Notes: generated by a model not told the origin, from the sequence alone. Positions 6,646-15,803 are shown, counted from the stretch's first letter. The stretch is DNA of 18,832 nucleotides from an uncultured bacterium (GCA_903872555.1 CAIQLE010000064.1:1-18832), one strand, 5' to 3'. Numbers and translations are program-made.

Positions 6646-8828
6646 AAAAAATCATCTCACTGATGTTGTTGCTGCTGTTTTTACACCTGAGTACGCAGGC
6701 ACAAGAGCCCAGCGAGAATCAGGCCAGTCTGAATTTTGTGGGTGCCGATATCGAATCCGTGGTGCGTGCTATTGGGCATTTCACGGGTCATACTTTTGTG
6801 ATTGATCCGCGTGTCAAAGGCAGTATCAATCTGGTGTCTGAAAAGCCGCTCAGCAAGACGCAGGCATTCGAGATGCTGAGTTCGGTGCTGAGATTGCAGG
6901 GCTATGCGGTGGTGCGCACCCCTGACTACATCAAGGTCGTGCCTGAGGCTGAAGCCAAGCTGCAAGCTTCGACCATACAGGTAGGCAAGCTGCGTGCAGA
7001 TCAGATTGCAACGCAGATCTTTCATCTGAATCATGAAAGTGCGAGTGGCTTAGTAGCTGTCTTAAGGCCACTCATCTCGCCTAACAATACGATCAACGCC
7101 GATCCTACCAATAACACGCTGGTCATCACTGACTATGCCGACAATCTGCATCGCATGTCGCGCATCATTGCTGCACTCGACACGCCAGCCATAGGTGAGC
7201 TGGATGTGATCAGGCTTGAACATGCGATTGCCAATGATGTCACGGTCACAGTCAATCGCATACTCGATACGGGATCGGCGCCGGGCACGGCCGATACGGG
7301 CCGTGTGATGCTGCTGTCGGATACGAGAACCAATTCCGTCATCATTCGTGCGCCCACAGCGGCACGTGCCCATCTTGCGCGCACTCTAATCGATAAGCTG
7401 GACCAGCCTACGGCCCTGCCTGGCAATGTGCATGTGGTCTATCTGCGTAATGCGGAGGCAACGAAGCTTGCACAAGTTTTGCGCGCGGTAGTCGCGGGAG
7501 AAAACAATGCGGGCAGCACGACAGGCACAGGACAGCAAAACGCCCCTGCACTGCAAAACGTCGCCGCAACGGCAGGACAGGCGACTGCAGGCACGCAGAC
7601 GCCACTCGCCACACCTCCTTTACAGCAAGGGCCTTTGCCGGCCGGCGGCACGGCCGGTTTCATACAGGCCGACCCCAGCACCAATACGCTGATCATCACT
7701 GCCAATGAACGTGTGTATCGCAATCTGCGCGTGATCATTGATCAGCTTGATGCGCGCCGCGCTCAGGTGTTTGTTGAATCGTTGATCGTCGAAGTGAGTG
7801 CCGACAAGGCAGCCGAGCTGGGTGTGCAGTGGGCGATCCTGTCGGGTTCCAGTAGCAGTAGTTATCGGGTAGGTGCTTTGACCGGCTTTTCTACGGACGG
7901 CAATAATCTGGTGGCGCAGGCGGCATCGATACTGGGCACCACAAAAACACCGCTGCCGCCGGGGAATGGTTTGACGGCCTCTATCTTTAAGCAGCGTGAC
8001 GGTGCGCTGGGTCTGGGAGCTTTGGCGCGCGCGCTGGAGCGTGACGTGAAAGCGAATATTTTGTCCATGCCGAATCTGATCACGCTGGACAATGAAGAGG
8101 CGCGCATCATCGTCGGACAGAATGTGCCCTTCATCACCGGTCAGTTTACGACCGCAGCTTCTGGCGGCGCAGCGGGAGTCAATCCATTCCAGACCATAGA
8201 GCGGCGTGATATTGGTTTGTCTTTGCGTGTGCGGCCACAGATTTCTGAAGGCGGCACGGTGAAGATGGCGATCTATCAGGAGACTTCGAATATTCAGCAG
8301 TCCACTACGTCAGGTCTGATCACCAGCAAGCGCTCGATAGATACCAATGTGCTGGTCGATGACGGGCAGATCATTGTGCTGGGTGGCCTGATAGAAGATA
8401 CGCTCAACGACACAGTCGAAAAAGTGCCGGGTCTGGGCAATATCCCCGTACTGGGTTATCTGTTTCGTTATCAGTCACGGCAACGCACCAAAACTAATCT
8501 GATGGTGTTCCTGCGCCCTACCGTGATACGCAATGACGAGCAAAGCGTTGCAGTGGCGACAGATCGTTATGACTACATACGCGGCACTCAGCAAATCATA
8601 CAGCCGCAATCGAATGCATTGCTCTCCACCGTCGTGTCACCCCTGCTGCCCATGCTTGAGAACGGCAAGCCGGTTGGAGGTTCTGTGCTGCAAAGGGATG
8701 CGGTTCCGAAACCGGATGCAGTACCGAAACCGGATGCGTCATTCTCAGCGCCATCTGCAACCCCAGTGCAACCTTCGGCGCCGGCTGAGGTCTTTCCAGT
8801 GGAGCCGCCGGTAATTGACCTGCGCTGA
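6642..8828 (+). CDS. gspD: T2SS outer-membrane secretin GspD
   Basis: Forms the large outer-membrane channel through which T2SS substrates leave the cell. The 728-residue product has a Sec signal peptide with probable cleavage after TQA (residue 21) and no lipobox. The N0 domain follows (about 27-100, LNFVGADIESVVRAIG), then N1 and N2, and N3 interrupted by a Gly/Thr/Gln/Ala-rich linker at about 284-337. The secretin core runs from about 370, with QVFVESLIVEVSADKAAELG, NVPFITGQF and the signature VPGLGNIPVLGYLF at 595-608. After it comes a Pro/Ala-rich tail with a duplicated VPKPDA unit (8703-8738). No pilotin gene is nearby. It overlaps gspN by four bases and is followed by a 55-base gap before gspE. 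Confidence 0.97.
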   Translation: MKKIISLMLLLLFLHLSTQAQEPSENQASLNFVGADIESVVRAIGHFTGHTFVIDPRVKGSINLVSEKPLSKTQAFEMLSSVLRLQGYAVVRTPDYIKVVPEAEAKLQASTIQVGKLRADQIATQIFHLNHESASGLVAVLRPLISPNNTINADPTNNTLVITDYADNLHRMSRIIAALDTPAIGELDVIRLEHAIANDVTVTVNRILDTGSAPGTADTGRVMLLSDTRTNSVIIRAPTAARAHLARTLIDKLDQPTALPGNVHVVYLRNAEATKLAQVLRAVVAGENNAGSTTGTGQQNAPALQNVAATAGQATAGTQTPLATPPLQQGPLPAGGTAGFIQADPSTNTLIITANERVYRNLRVIIDQLDARRAQVFVESLIVEVSADKAAELGVQWAILSGSSSSSYRVGALTGFSTDGNNLVAQAASILGTTKTPLPPGNGLTASIFKQRDGALGLGALARALERDVKANILSMPNLITLDNEEARIIVGQNVPFITGQFTTAASGGAAGVNPFQTIERRDIGLSLRVRPQISEGGTVKMAIYQETSNIQQSTTSGLITSKRSIDTNVLVDDGQIIVLGGLIEDTLNDTVEKVPGLGNIPVLGYLFRYQSRQRTKTNLMVFLRPTVIRNDEQSVAVATDRYDYIRGTQQIIQPQSNALLSTVVSPLLPMLENGKPVGGSVLQRDAVPKPDAVPKPDASFSAPSATPVQPSAPAEVFPVEPPVIDLR
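8703..8738 (+). repeat. Tandem 18-bp direct repeat in the gspD C-terminal tail
   Basis: Two adjacent 18-base units (8703-8720 and 8721-8738) differ at two positions and encode VPKPDA twice. They sit in the Pro/Ala-rich extension beyond the secretin core and could change copy number by slippage without disturbing the channel. Confidence 0.8.
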
Positions 8829-8883
8829 GATCGGTTGCGCATAGCGTTGAGGGAATGTAATCAAGCATGGATGAAATCGCACG

Positions 8884-10332
8884 ATGAGCCCTATGCATGA
8901 TCCGCGTCTGCTGCCCTTTAGTTTTGCGCGCGATTTTGCCGTGCTGGCGCAGGCGGGCAGTTCAGATGAGCCGGTGGATGTCTGGCTGTCTGAGGCAACC
9001 GCACCTGCCACGCTGGCTGAGGTGAGCCGCCGTTTCGGTCGCGTACGTCTGAATCCGCTCACGCGTGAAGCATTAGAGAGTGCCATCGCCAAAGCCTATG
9101 CCGGCTCGGGCGGTGATGCGGCACAGGTGGTCGATGAAGTGGAATCCGGCCTCGATCTGGCGCGCCTGATGCAGGACATGCCCGAGATAGAAGATTTGCT
9201 GGAGTCGGCGGATGATGCGCCGGTGATACGCATGATCAATGCCCTGCTCACCCAGGCATTGCGCGAAGGCGCATCAGATATTCATATCGAGCCGTTTGAA
9301 CAGATATCCGTGGTGCGCTTTCGTATTGATGGCCGCCTGCGTGATGTGGTGCGCCCGAAAAAAGCGATTCATGCTGCGCTGATATCGCGTATCAAAATCA
9401 TGTCTCAGCTCGATATTGCTGAACGCCGTTTGCCGCAGGACGGACGCATCACACTCAGGGTCGGTGGTAAGCCAGTCGATGTGCGTGTCTCTACCCTGCC
9501 CACCGGTCATGGCGAACGTGCTGTGCTGCGGCTGCTGGATAAAGAAGGTGGCCGTCTCGATCTGAAGCAGCTCGGCATGAGTGTCGATACGCAGCAGCAG
9601 TTTGACAAGCTGATTGCGCAGCCGCATGGCATTGTGCTCGTCACCGGCCCTACAGGCTCGGGCAAGACCACCACCCTGTATGCAGCCTTGTCGCGCCTGA
9701 ATGCCACCTCCACCAATATTCTGACGGTGGAAGATCCGATTGAATATGAATTGCCCGGCGTAGGACAGACGCAAGTCAATGCGCGTATAGACATGAGCTT
9801 TGCAAAAGCTCTGCGCGCCATCCTGCGACAAGACCCGGATGTGATCATGATCGGTGAAATACGTGATCTGGAAACAGCACAGATCGCGGTGCAGGCCTCG
9901 CTCACGGGCCATCTGGTGCTGGCGACCTTGCACACGAATGATGCGCCGGCTGCGGTCACGCGCCTGCTCGATATGGGGATAGAACCTTTTCTCTTGTCGT
10001 CTTCTTTATTGGGTGTGATTGCCCAGAGACTGGTGAGGAAATTATGCGTACATTGCCGGCAGCAGGTGCTGGACAGTCATGGCCATACGCACTGGCAGGA
10101 AGTGGGCTGCGACCACTGTGGTCAGACGGGCTATCACGGTCGTGTCGGCATTTACGAACTACTGATGACGACCGATCAGATACGCGAGCAAATTCATAAT
10201 CGCGCCTCTGAAGCCGAGGTGCGTGTGATTGCGCAGCGCAATGGCATGCGCCCTATGCGTCAGGACGGTGAGCGCTGGCTGGCAGATGGCACCACCACTG
10301 AAGCAGAATTGCTGCGCGTGAGTAAGGAATAA
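8884..10332 (+). CDS. gspE: T2SS assembly ATPase GspE
   Basis: Cytoplasmic hexameric ATPase that powers pseudopilus assembly through GspL and GspF. The 482-residue product has an N-terminal GspE_N-like domain (to about 110), then the RecA-like core. Walker A is GPTGSGKTT at 255-263 (Lys261), an Asp-box region follows ([11 protein letters not shown]), Walker B is IMIGEIRD at 321-328, and the His-box includes [15 protein letters not shown] zinc-binding pair of CxxC motifs is present (Cys388/Cys391 and Cys409/Cys412), as in secretion ATPases of this family. The start at ATG 8884 (MSPMHDP) has no strong Shine-Dalgarno; the ATG four codons on is an alternative. gspF begins three bases after its stop. 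Confidence 0.97.
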   Translation: MSPMHDPRLLPFSFARDFAVLAQAGSSDEPVDVWLSEATAPATLAEVSRRFGRVRLNPLTREALESAIAKAYAGSGGDAAQVVDEVESGLDLARLMQDMPEIEDLLESADDAPVIRMINALLTQALREGASDIHIEPFEQISVVRFRIDGRLRDVVRPKKAIHAALISRIKIMSQLDIAERRLPQDGRITLRVGGKPVDVRVSTLPTGHGERAVLRLLDKEGGRLDLKQLGMSVDTQQQFDKLIAQPHGIVLVTGPTGSGKTTTLYAALSRLNATSTNILTVEDPIEYELPGVGQTQVNARIDMSFAKALRAILRQDPDVIMIGEIRDLETAQIAVQASLTGHLVLATLHTNDAPAAVTRLLDMGIEPFLLSSSLLGVIAQRLVRKLCVHCRQQVLDSHGHTHWQEVGCDHCGQTGYHGRVGIYELLMTTDQIREQIHNRASEAEVRVIAQRNGMRPMRQDGERWLADGTTTEAELLRVSKE

Positions 10333-10335
10333 GCC

Positions 10336-11562
10336 ATGCCGGCCTTTCGATACGAAGCGGTCGATGCGCAGGGCCTGAGCAGCAAAGGCGTGCTGCAGGC
10401 CGACAGCCCGAGAGCGGCGCGCTCAGATCTGCGCACCCGTGGCCTGATTCCTCTGGCCATTGATCTCATTACGGCTCAGGTCGATGCACAGGGCAGAGTC
10501 AGGGCCAGAGCCTTTGGTTTTGGCGACCGTCTCTCAACGCTGGAGCTGGCACTCTTCACGCGTCAGCTGGCGTCCTTGCTCGAAGCGCAATTGCCACTCG
10601 AACAGGCGCTGGACGCACTGATGGAACAGGCTGAGCAAGCCTATCTGCGTGATCTGGTGGCTGCGATACGTGCGGAAGTGATAGGCGGGGCTTCACTGTC
10701 GGATGCGCTGACTCAGCATCCCAGAGATTTTGCTGATATCTATCGAGCTCTCGTTGCCTCGGGCGAGCAGATAGGTCAGCTCTCGGGTGTGCTGTCGCGG
10801 CTGGCGGATTTTGTGGAGCGCAGAAATTCACTGGTGCAGAAAGTCAAACTGGCTTTCACCTATCCGGCCATCGTGACCGTGGTGGCTTTTTCTATTGTGA
10901 TTTTCTTGCTGACTTATGTCGTGCCACAAATTGTGTCGGTGTTTGCGAACACCAAACAGCAACTCCCTTTTCTGACGATTGCCATGCTGGCACTCTCTGA
11001 TTTTGTGCGGCACTGGGGCTGGCTGGTGGCTTTGATCATAGCGGCGGCACTGATCTGGTGGCAGCGCTGGTTGCGTGATCCTGAACACAGAATGCGCTGG
11101 CATCGCTGGCTGCTGACAGCGCCCCTGTATGGACGCTTTGAACGCAGCCTGAATACCTCACGCTTTGCCAGCACACTGGCCATCACCATCAGCTCGGGCG
11201 TGCCTATCTTGCGGGCCTTGCAGACCAGTCGCGACACGCTGTCCAATCTGGCCATGCGTCAGCAAGTGGAAGAAGCGAGTGCCAGTGTGCGTGAGGGCGT
11301 GGGTCTGGCGCGTGCACTGGCTGTGCACAAGCATTTCCCGCCGATTTTGATTCATATGATCCGTGCGGGAGAAGTGACAGGCGAGCTGCCTGTGATGTTG
11401 AACCGTGCCGCGCAAATGCAGGAACAAGATCTGGAGCGACGTGCGCTCACCATCGCAGGCTTGCTTGAGCCTGCACTGATTCTCGCCATGGGAGTGGTGG
11501 TTCTGCTGATCGTGCTGGCGGTCCTGATGCCCATCATAGAAATTAATCAACTGGTGCGTTAG
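10336..11562 (+). CDS. gspF: T2SS inner-membrane platform protein GspF
   Basis: Polytopic core of the inner-membrane platform, thought to couple GspE ATPase activity to pseudopilin addition. The 408-residue product begins MPAFRYEAVDAQG, the typical GspF start, and contains two copies of the helical T2SSF domain (about 70-195 and 272-398). The first has FTRQLASLLEAQLPLEQALD and the second has FASTLAITISSGVPILRALQ. Three membrane segments are visible at about 172-195, 222-240 and 375-400. An AAGGA at 10324-10328, inside the end of gspE, lies seven bases before the ATG and fixes the start. It is followed by a 22-base gap before gspC. Confidence 0.97.
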   Translation: MPAFRYEAVDAQGLSSKGVLQADSPRAARSDLRTRGLIPLAIDLITAQVDAQGRVRARAFGFGDRLSTLELALFTRQLASLLEAQLPLEQALDALMEQAEQAYLRDLVAAIRAEVIGGASLSDALTQHPRDFADIYRALVASGEQIGQLSGVLSRLADFVERRNSLVQKVKLAFTYPAIVTVVAFSIVIFLLTYVVPQIVSVFANTKQQLPFLTIAMLALSDFVRHWGWLVALIIAAALIWWQRWLRDPEHRMRWHRWLLTAPLYGRFERSLNTSRFASTLAITISSGVPILRALQTSRDTLSNLAMRQQVEEASASVREGVGLARALAVHKHFPPILIHMIRAGEVTGELPVMLNRAAQMQEQDLERRALTIAGLLEPALILAMGVVVLLIVLAVLMPIIEINQLVR

Positions 11563-11584
11563 CCTGGGATGAGTGTATTGAGTG

Positions 11585-12220
11585 ATGACTGAAAATATCT
11601 GGATAAAGCGCTTGCCTGTGCTGACTTCCTTCGTTTTGTTTCTGGCCTTATGTACGGCGCTTACTTACTGGCTTCTGCAGTGGTTTGCACCCGTCCCGCG
11701 TGCAGTGGCCGCCTTGCCGCGCAGCGAACAGAGCATGCCGCCGATAGCAGCGGCGGCGAATCTGTTTGGCGGCCATGCGGAGGGGAATGCGGTGTCGAAT
11801 GTGCAGTTGCGTGGCATCGTGCGCTCAGGTGGTGCTACCGGCAGTAGGGCGATCATTGCAGCGGAAGGGCATCCTGCACGTGTGATGGCATTAGAAGCTG
11901 AGATTATGCCGGGGATGACGATCAAAGAAATTCATGAGCGCAGTGTGGTGCTGACCGATCACGGTGCCGAGCGCGAACTGAGTCTGCCGCCTTTCGCAGC
12001 GCAGGAAGGCGCGGCCATCAGCGCTCAGTTGCGCCTGCCCCCGCCTGATGCGACGCAGGTCACGCCGCAGCAGATACAGCAGCAGTTACAGCAGACTGCA
12101 CCGCAGGTATCTCAGCAGCCCGCGCAAGGTGCGCAAGGTGCGACAGGGTCGAGCGCTGTGGGTGCCAGTGGCGCGGCGAGCCCACCCACGGGAGCCCCGT
12201 CTGCAGGCCACAGGCCTTAG
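11585..12220 (+). CDS. gspC: T2SS inner-membrane protein GspC (HR domain, no PDZ)
   Basis: GspC links the inner-membrane platform to the secretin through its periplasmic homology region (HR). The ATG at 11585 gives 211 residues; a GTG one codon upstream is less likely. There is a short cytoplasmic N-terminus, one membrane helix (about 11-32), a linker, then the HR domain at about 55-145. The HR shows NLFGG, VSNVQLRGIVRSG, RAIIAAEGHPARVMALEAEIMPGMTIKEI and VVLTDHGAERELSLP, all typical. Past the HR there is no PDZ or coiled-coil domain; instead there is a Gln-rich stretch then a Gly/Ala/Ser/Pro tail. Short GspC-like proteins without PDZ occur in some lineages, where they are often annotated simply as a T2SS N/C protein. 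Its place at the operon end is unusual. Confidence 0.88.
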   Translation: MTENIWIKRLPVLTSFVLFLALCTALTYWLLQWFAPVPRAVAALPRSEQSMPPIAAAANLFGGHAEGNAVSNVQLRGIVRSGGATGSRAIIAAEGHPARVMALEAEIMPGMTIKEIHERSVVLTDHGAERELSLPPFAAQEGAAISAQLRLPPPDATQVTPQQIQQQLQQTAPQVSQQPAQGAQGATGSSAVGASGAASPPTGAPSAGHRP

Positions 12221-12237
12221 CGATGTTCATGTCGGCT

Positions 12238-13389
12238 TCAGGGATGGCGCCTGATCATCCTGATCCCGGCAGTGCCACCGACGAGTTGTAATAGCGTTGA
12301 GACCAGAAAAGATATCTCACGAAATTCGATCACTCTGCTCTCGGCAATCTGTATCAGGCCCGCCAGCAGCGGCGTGGCTGCATTGAAGTCTATACGCTGT
12401 AGTGAACTGCAATCCAGCGTCAGCGGTGTGCCTTGCCTGCTTTGTGATCGTATCGACTGCAGCAGAACATCGACCGGATTGCTGATGATCGCTGGCAAGT
12501 GAATAAATTCTGAGCAAGCTGCAACATGCAGCTTCAGTGGCGCTGCTGATGGAGGTGAAATTTCATAGGTGAGGCTATAGGAAAGACAGGCGGCTTCGTA
12601 AGTATCAGGCTCATTCATCAGACGCAATAACTCTATCAGCAGCAGCCATGCAGCATGATTGGCATCAGGCCGGCCTTCTTGCGTGAGACGCTTCAGCTGA
12701 GCGATGAAGGCTGAGTTTTTATTGACCAGGCATTCGCGCCCTGCTTTGTGCCATGAGGCCAGCGTGGCAAGCAAGCCGGCACAGCCCGCAATGTCTAATT
12801 CAGTGATCGCATCCAGCTCTAGTCGAAAGCGACCATGCTGATGTCCCATCTGCTCCAGATGTTTCAGGGCAGATTCACTGCTGGCGCATAATTTGCCGCG
12901 AAAATTCAGCAAGGGTGCCTGCCCGGGGCGGGCTGCATGGTCTGTATTAGATGGTCGCCATTGCGGTGGCGATGTTTCGAAACGCTGGGCATAGGCCAGT
13001 GCTGTCTGCTCGAATAAGGTTTTTTGCGCATCAGCTTCTGCAATTTCCAGCAACATCCACCAGGCAATTTTTTCTTTATCAGGGAAATCGAGATTGGCGG
13101 TGGCGGTGGCATCTAGCAGTAACTGCCGTGCTGCACTCAGCTGTTGACTGGCAAATAATAAGGCCGCTTCTTCTATGCGTTGCGATAGCAGTAGTTCATT
13201 ATCGGGAACGGACATCAGAGTCTCTGATGTGATGCATGTGTGTTCCCCAAGTTCGGCGCTTATTTCAGATTCTATGGCATCAATTTTTTTCGTGGTGATC
13301 TGCGCATTGCTGATGTCTTGCGCAGAATCATCACGCACGTTTCTGACGTGATGAGCGGCGGATTTTCCAAAGAGTTCTAAGAATTTCAC
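12238..13389 (-). CDS. Protein with two helical (TPR-like) plus STAS-like units
   Basis: No named gene is recognised. The 383-residue product starts at GTG 13389, the only sensible start in this frame, and has no signal peptide or membrane helix, so it is probably cytoplasmic. It appears to be an internal duplication. A helical segment at about 108-144 (AWWMLLEIAEADAQ, LAYAQRFETSPP) resembles one at about 246-281 (AWLLLIELLRLMNE, LSYSLTYEISPP), and each is followed by a beta/alpha region like a STAS domain. The first STAS-like region is about 155-238 (LELDAITELDIAGCAGLLATL); the second is about 285-380 (LTLDCSSLQRIDFNAATPLLAGL). STAS domains act in anti-sigma antagonist switches, transporters and MlaB-like lipid transport. 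A Ser phosphorylation site is not evident at the usual position (Asp-Ile-Ala and Asp-Phe-Asn instead). It is convergent with gspC, 17 bases away. Confidence 0.7.
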   Translation of the reverse strand: MKFLELFGKSAAHHVRNVRDDSAQDISNAQITTKKIDAIESEISAELGEHTCITSETLMSVPDNELLLSQRIEEAALLFASQQLSAARQLLLDATATANLDFPDKEKIAWWMLLEIAEADAQKTLFEQTALAYAQRFETSPPQWRPSNTDHAARPGQAPLLNFRGKLCASSESALKHLEQMGHQHGRFRLELDAITELDIAGCAGLLATLASWHKAGRECLVNKNSAFIAQLKRLTQEGRPDANHAAWLLLIELLRLMNEPDTYEAACLSYSLTYEISPPSAAPLKLHVAACSEFIHLPAIISNPVDVLLQSIRSQSRQGTPLTLDCSSLQRIDFNAATPLLAGLIQIAESRVIEFREISFLVSTLLQLVGGTAGIRMIRRHP

Positions 13390-13607
13390 TTTCGCATGGT
13401 ATGAGTGATTCGGTAGGGGTGTGCAGTTTAGTGCGCTCCTGAACGCTAAGCGCTGTGCCCTGCACGGCAGAGAGTGATGCCATGATAAACCGCAGCCGGC
13501 TCAGGCCAATACCTGTGGCAGGCATCTGATGGTGTTTTCTGGCTTGATGAAGATCACTGGTGGTGACGTGGTATTCATCCCACATTGTTGTGAGTGGCTT
13601 ACGGTTT

Positions 13608-15641
13608 TTAAAAGCGTGTTCGCAGGCCAAAAATGAAGTTGCGGCCTGGTTGAGGTACGTAATCCTTCAACAGCGAAGTGGACAGCCGTATCTCTTCATT
13701 TAAGAGATTTTTCGCCAGGAAAAACCAGGTCAGGTCGGTGGTGCCATAGCGCTGAACATAAGTGACGCTGGCGTCGAGTTGTGTATATGCCTTGGTGGTG
13801 GTCTCTTCAGAAATGCTGCTGCTCGCTATATTGTTGTGAGCAAAGGCATGTACCAGTGACACAGAAGAGCGCCATGCAGCCATTTGATGTCCCACATTCA
13901 ACCCTGTGCGTGTGGCTGGTTGCAGGGGCAGGTGGCTGAGATCGTCCAGCTTGCCTTCTGAACTGTCTGCGAAGACGCGGCCAAACCAGCCCGGATCATT
14001 CAGGTTGTAGCTGATCTCGGCTTCTATGCCGCGCAGTGTGGCATCGCCTTGCAGAAAATCTCTGTCATACGTCATGGCTGCGTAGCCGCTATGACTGGTA
14101 CCGGCGCTGATTTTTCCATAGACAAAATTCTTCACAGAATTTTGATAGATATTCGCTTTCCAGCGTAATTTCTCATCGGTTTTTTGCAGAGAGAGTTCGA
14201 GGTTGTGCGATGTTTCTGTCTTCAGACTGGCATTCCCTGTATCCCAGCTACTGGTGGGGCCGTGCGGGCCATTGGAATACAGTTCTTCGGCCGTCGGTGC
14301 CCGCTCAGCGACAGAGGCTGTTGCTCCCAGTCCGTAGCCGGGAGTGAAAGTCCACAGGGTGCCCACTGAGTAAGAGCCGAGTGCAAAATTTCTGTCCTGA
14401 TCGGCATCGGGCCGGCGTGTCACGTAATCATAACGAGCGCCGGCATTCACGCGTACCGCACCGAAATCATGTTCTTCTACGATAAAGCTGGCGACTGAGC
14501 TGGATCTGGTGCGCGGCACCGTGGATGGACTGCTATCCAGGCTGGCAGCTTGAGTGGTGGTATTTTCAGATTGCAGACCGAATTTTCCGCGCCATCCATC
14601 CACAGGCAAATGACTCAGCTCCCAGCGTGATTCCAGTGCCTGATTGGTGTAGCGCACGCTGGGGTCTGTGCCGTTCGCCAGTTCCGTATGCTGATAATCA
14701 TTGTGGCCAAGCTTGATGCGCAGGGCATCGAAACCTGCAAAGGGTGATTTGATCAGACTGTCGATATCAAACCGAGTCTGGGCGAGCTTGATGGTGGAGT
14801 CATCTGCGGCACCATGAACCCCATAGTTTTTATCCAGCTGCGACAGTGAGGCGCCGACATAGCCCCAGTCCTGAATCAGTGAGCTGCCTACACCAATGTT
14901 GTTCTCGCGATTATTCGAAAAGCTCAGTCGACCTGAATCACCCGTACCAGCGATATTGCTGAAACCGGGTATACGATAGTTGCCAGAGTTCATTGTGCTG
15001 CCATCAATGTGCAGACCGAAGCTGCCCGCTGAGCGGTCTGCAGAAAAGCCCAGGGCATTGCCCTGATCGACGCTGCTGTAACGCAGCTCGGTTTCACCGG
15101 TAGCGCGTGGCTCGAGTACGGTAGGGATTCTGTCATTGACGATATTCACCAGTCCGCCGATGGCGCCCGAGCCATACAGCAGGGCTGCAGGACCGCGCAG
15201 AATTTCTATCTGATGCGTGCTCATCATGCTGCTGCCTACGGCATGATCATTCGAGATCGCTGACAAATCGCCGCTGCTCATGCCGTTTTCCAGAATCTTG
15301 ACGCGCGAACCTTCCAGGCCACGGATGACGGGGCGCGATGCGCCTGCACTGAAGCCGGATGCACTCACACCTAATTCCTGACTCAGGGTGCTGCCCAGCG
15401 AGCCGCCGATTTTGTCGCGCAGTTCATTGCCGGACAAAACTTTGGCGGGCGTCAGCATCATGGCATCCTCCCCTGAAGCATAGGGAGAGTCTGTGACCAG
15501 CACAGGCGCCAGTGTTTTATCGGTTTCTTCTGCGTTTGCTGCTTTAGCTGCAAGCACCGTGGCGGCAGTTGCAGCACAGGCAGTGATTAAGGCAAGGGAG
15601 TAACTCAGCGCCATGCTCAGTCTGGATGTTTGCGAGCTCAT
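13608..15641 (-). CDS. TonB-dependent receptor, ZnuD-like family
   Basis: Outer-membrane active transporter powered by TonB-ExbBD. The 677-residue product has a long signal peptide ending near ANA (about residue 37), a likely TonB box just after it (APVLVT), and a plug domain (about 60-170) with SRPVIRGLEGSRVKILENG and IEILRGPAALLYGSGAIGG. A 22-stranded barrel follows and ends in LRTRF with terminal Phe. The barrel carries ERAPTAEELYSNGPHGPT, TGNASLKTETSHNLELSL and DGWRGKFGLQ, which resemble the ZnuD group of zinc receptors (for example Neisseria ZnuD). The His-rich loop usual after the NYGV motif in that family is replaced by HGAADDSTIKLAQ, so the substrate is uncertain. No Shine-Dalgarno is obvious; the in-frame Met at codon 10 is an alternative start. 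Confidence 0.85.
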   Translation of the reverse strand: MSSQTSRLSMALSYSLALITACAATAATVLAAKAANAEETDKTLAPVLVTDSPYASGEDAMMLTPAKVLSGNELRDKIGGSLGSTLSQELGVSASGFSAGASRPVIRGLEGSRVKILENGMSSGDLSAISNDHAVGSSMMSTHQIEILRGPAALLYGSGAIGGLVNIVNDRIPTVLEPRATGETELRYSSVDQGNALGFSADRSAGSFGLHIDGSTMNSGNYRIPGFSNIAGTGDSGRLSFSNNRENNIGVGSSLIQDWGYVGASLSQLDKNYGVHGAADDSTIKLAQTRFDIDSLIKSPFAGFDALRIKLGHNDYQHTELANGTDPSVRYTNQALESRWELSHLPVDGWRGKFGLQSENTTTQAASLDSSPSTVPRTRSSSVASFIVEEHDFGAVRVNAGARYDYVTRRPDADQDRNFALGSYSVGTLWTFTPGYGLGATASVAERAPTAEELYSNGPHGPTSSWDTGNASLKTETSHNLELSLQKTDEKLRWKANIYQNSVKNFVYGKISAGTSHSGYAAMTYDRDFLQGDATLRGIEAEISYNLNDPGWFGRVFADSSEGKLDDLSHLPLQPATRTGLNVGHQMAAWRSSVSLVHAFAHNNIASSSISEETTTKAYTQLDASVTYVQRYGTTDLTWFFLAKNLLNEEIRLSTSLLKDYVPQPGRNFIFGLRTRF

Positions 15642-15803
15642 TTTGCGCGCCAGATGTTGATCACCAGCCGTGCTTGAAAACAGGCTGTCTGACGAGAGAT
15701 GGCGAAGGACTCAGGCAAGAGCATGCGGCTTAGGTTTGAAATGCAGAGCTGAGCGACAACGTAAATTGAGCTGCCGGATGAATTGACCGCCTGATACTAG
15801 CGC

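Noticed and set aside
13331..13585. Minus-strand open frame of 84 codons bridging the receptor and STAS-protein genes (MWDEYHVTTSDLHQ...)
   Set aside because: It overlaps the 5' end of the STAS-protein gene by 59 bases, has no Shine-Dalgarno, and shows no family resemblance. More likely a chance open frame in the 218-base gap.
15642..15800. Possible cobalamin riboswitch or Zur box upstream of the TonB receptor
   Set aside because: The space between the dksA terminator and the receptor start is only about 160 bases. No B12-box-like conserved sequence or clear AT-rich Zur palindrome was found by eye.
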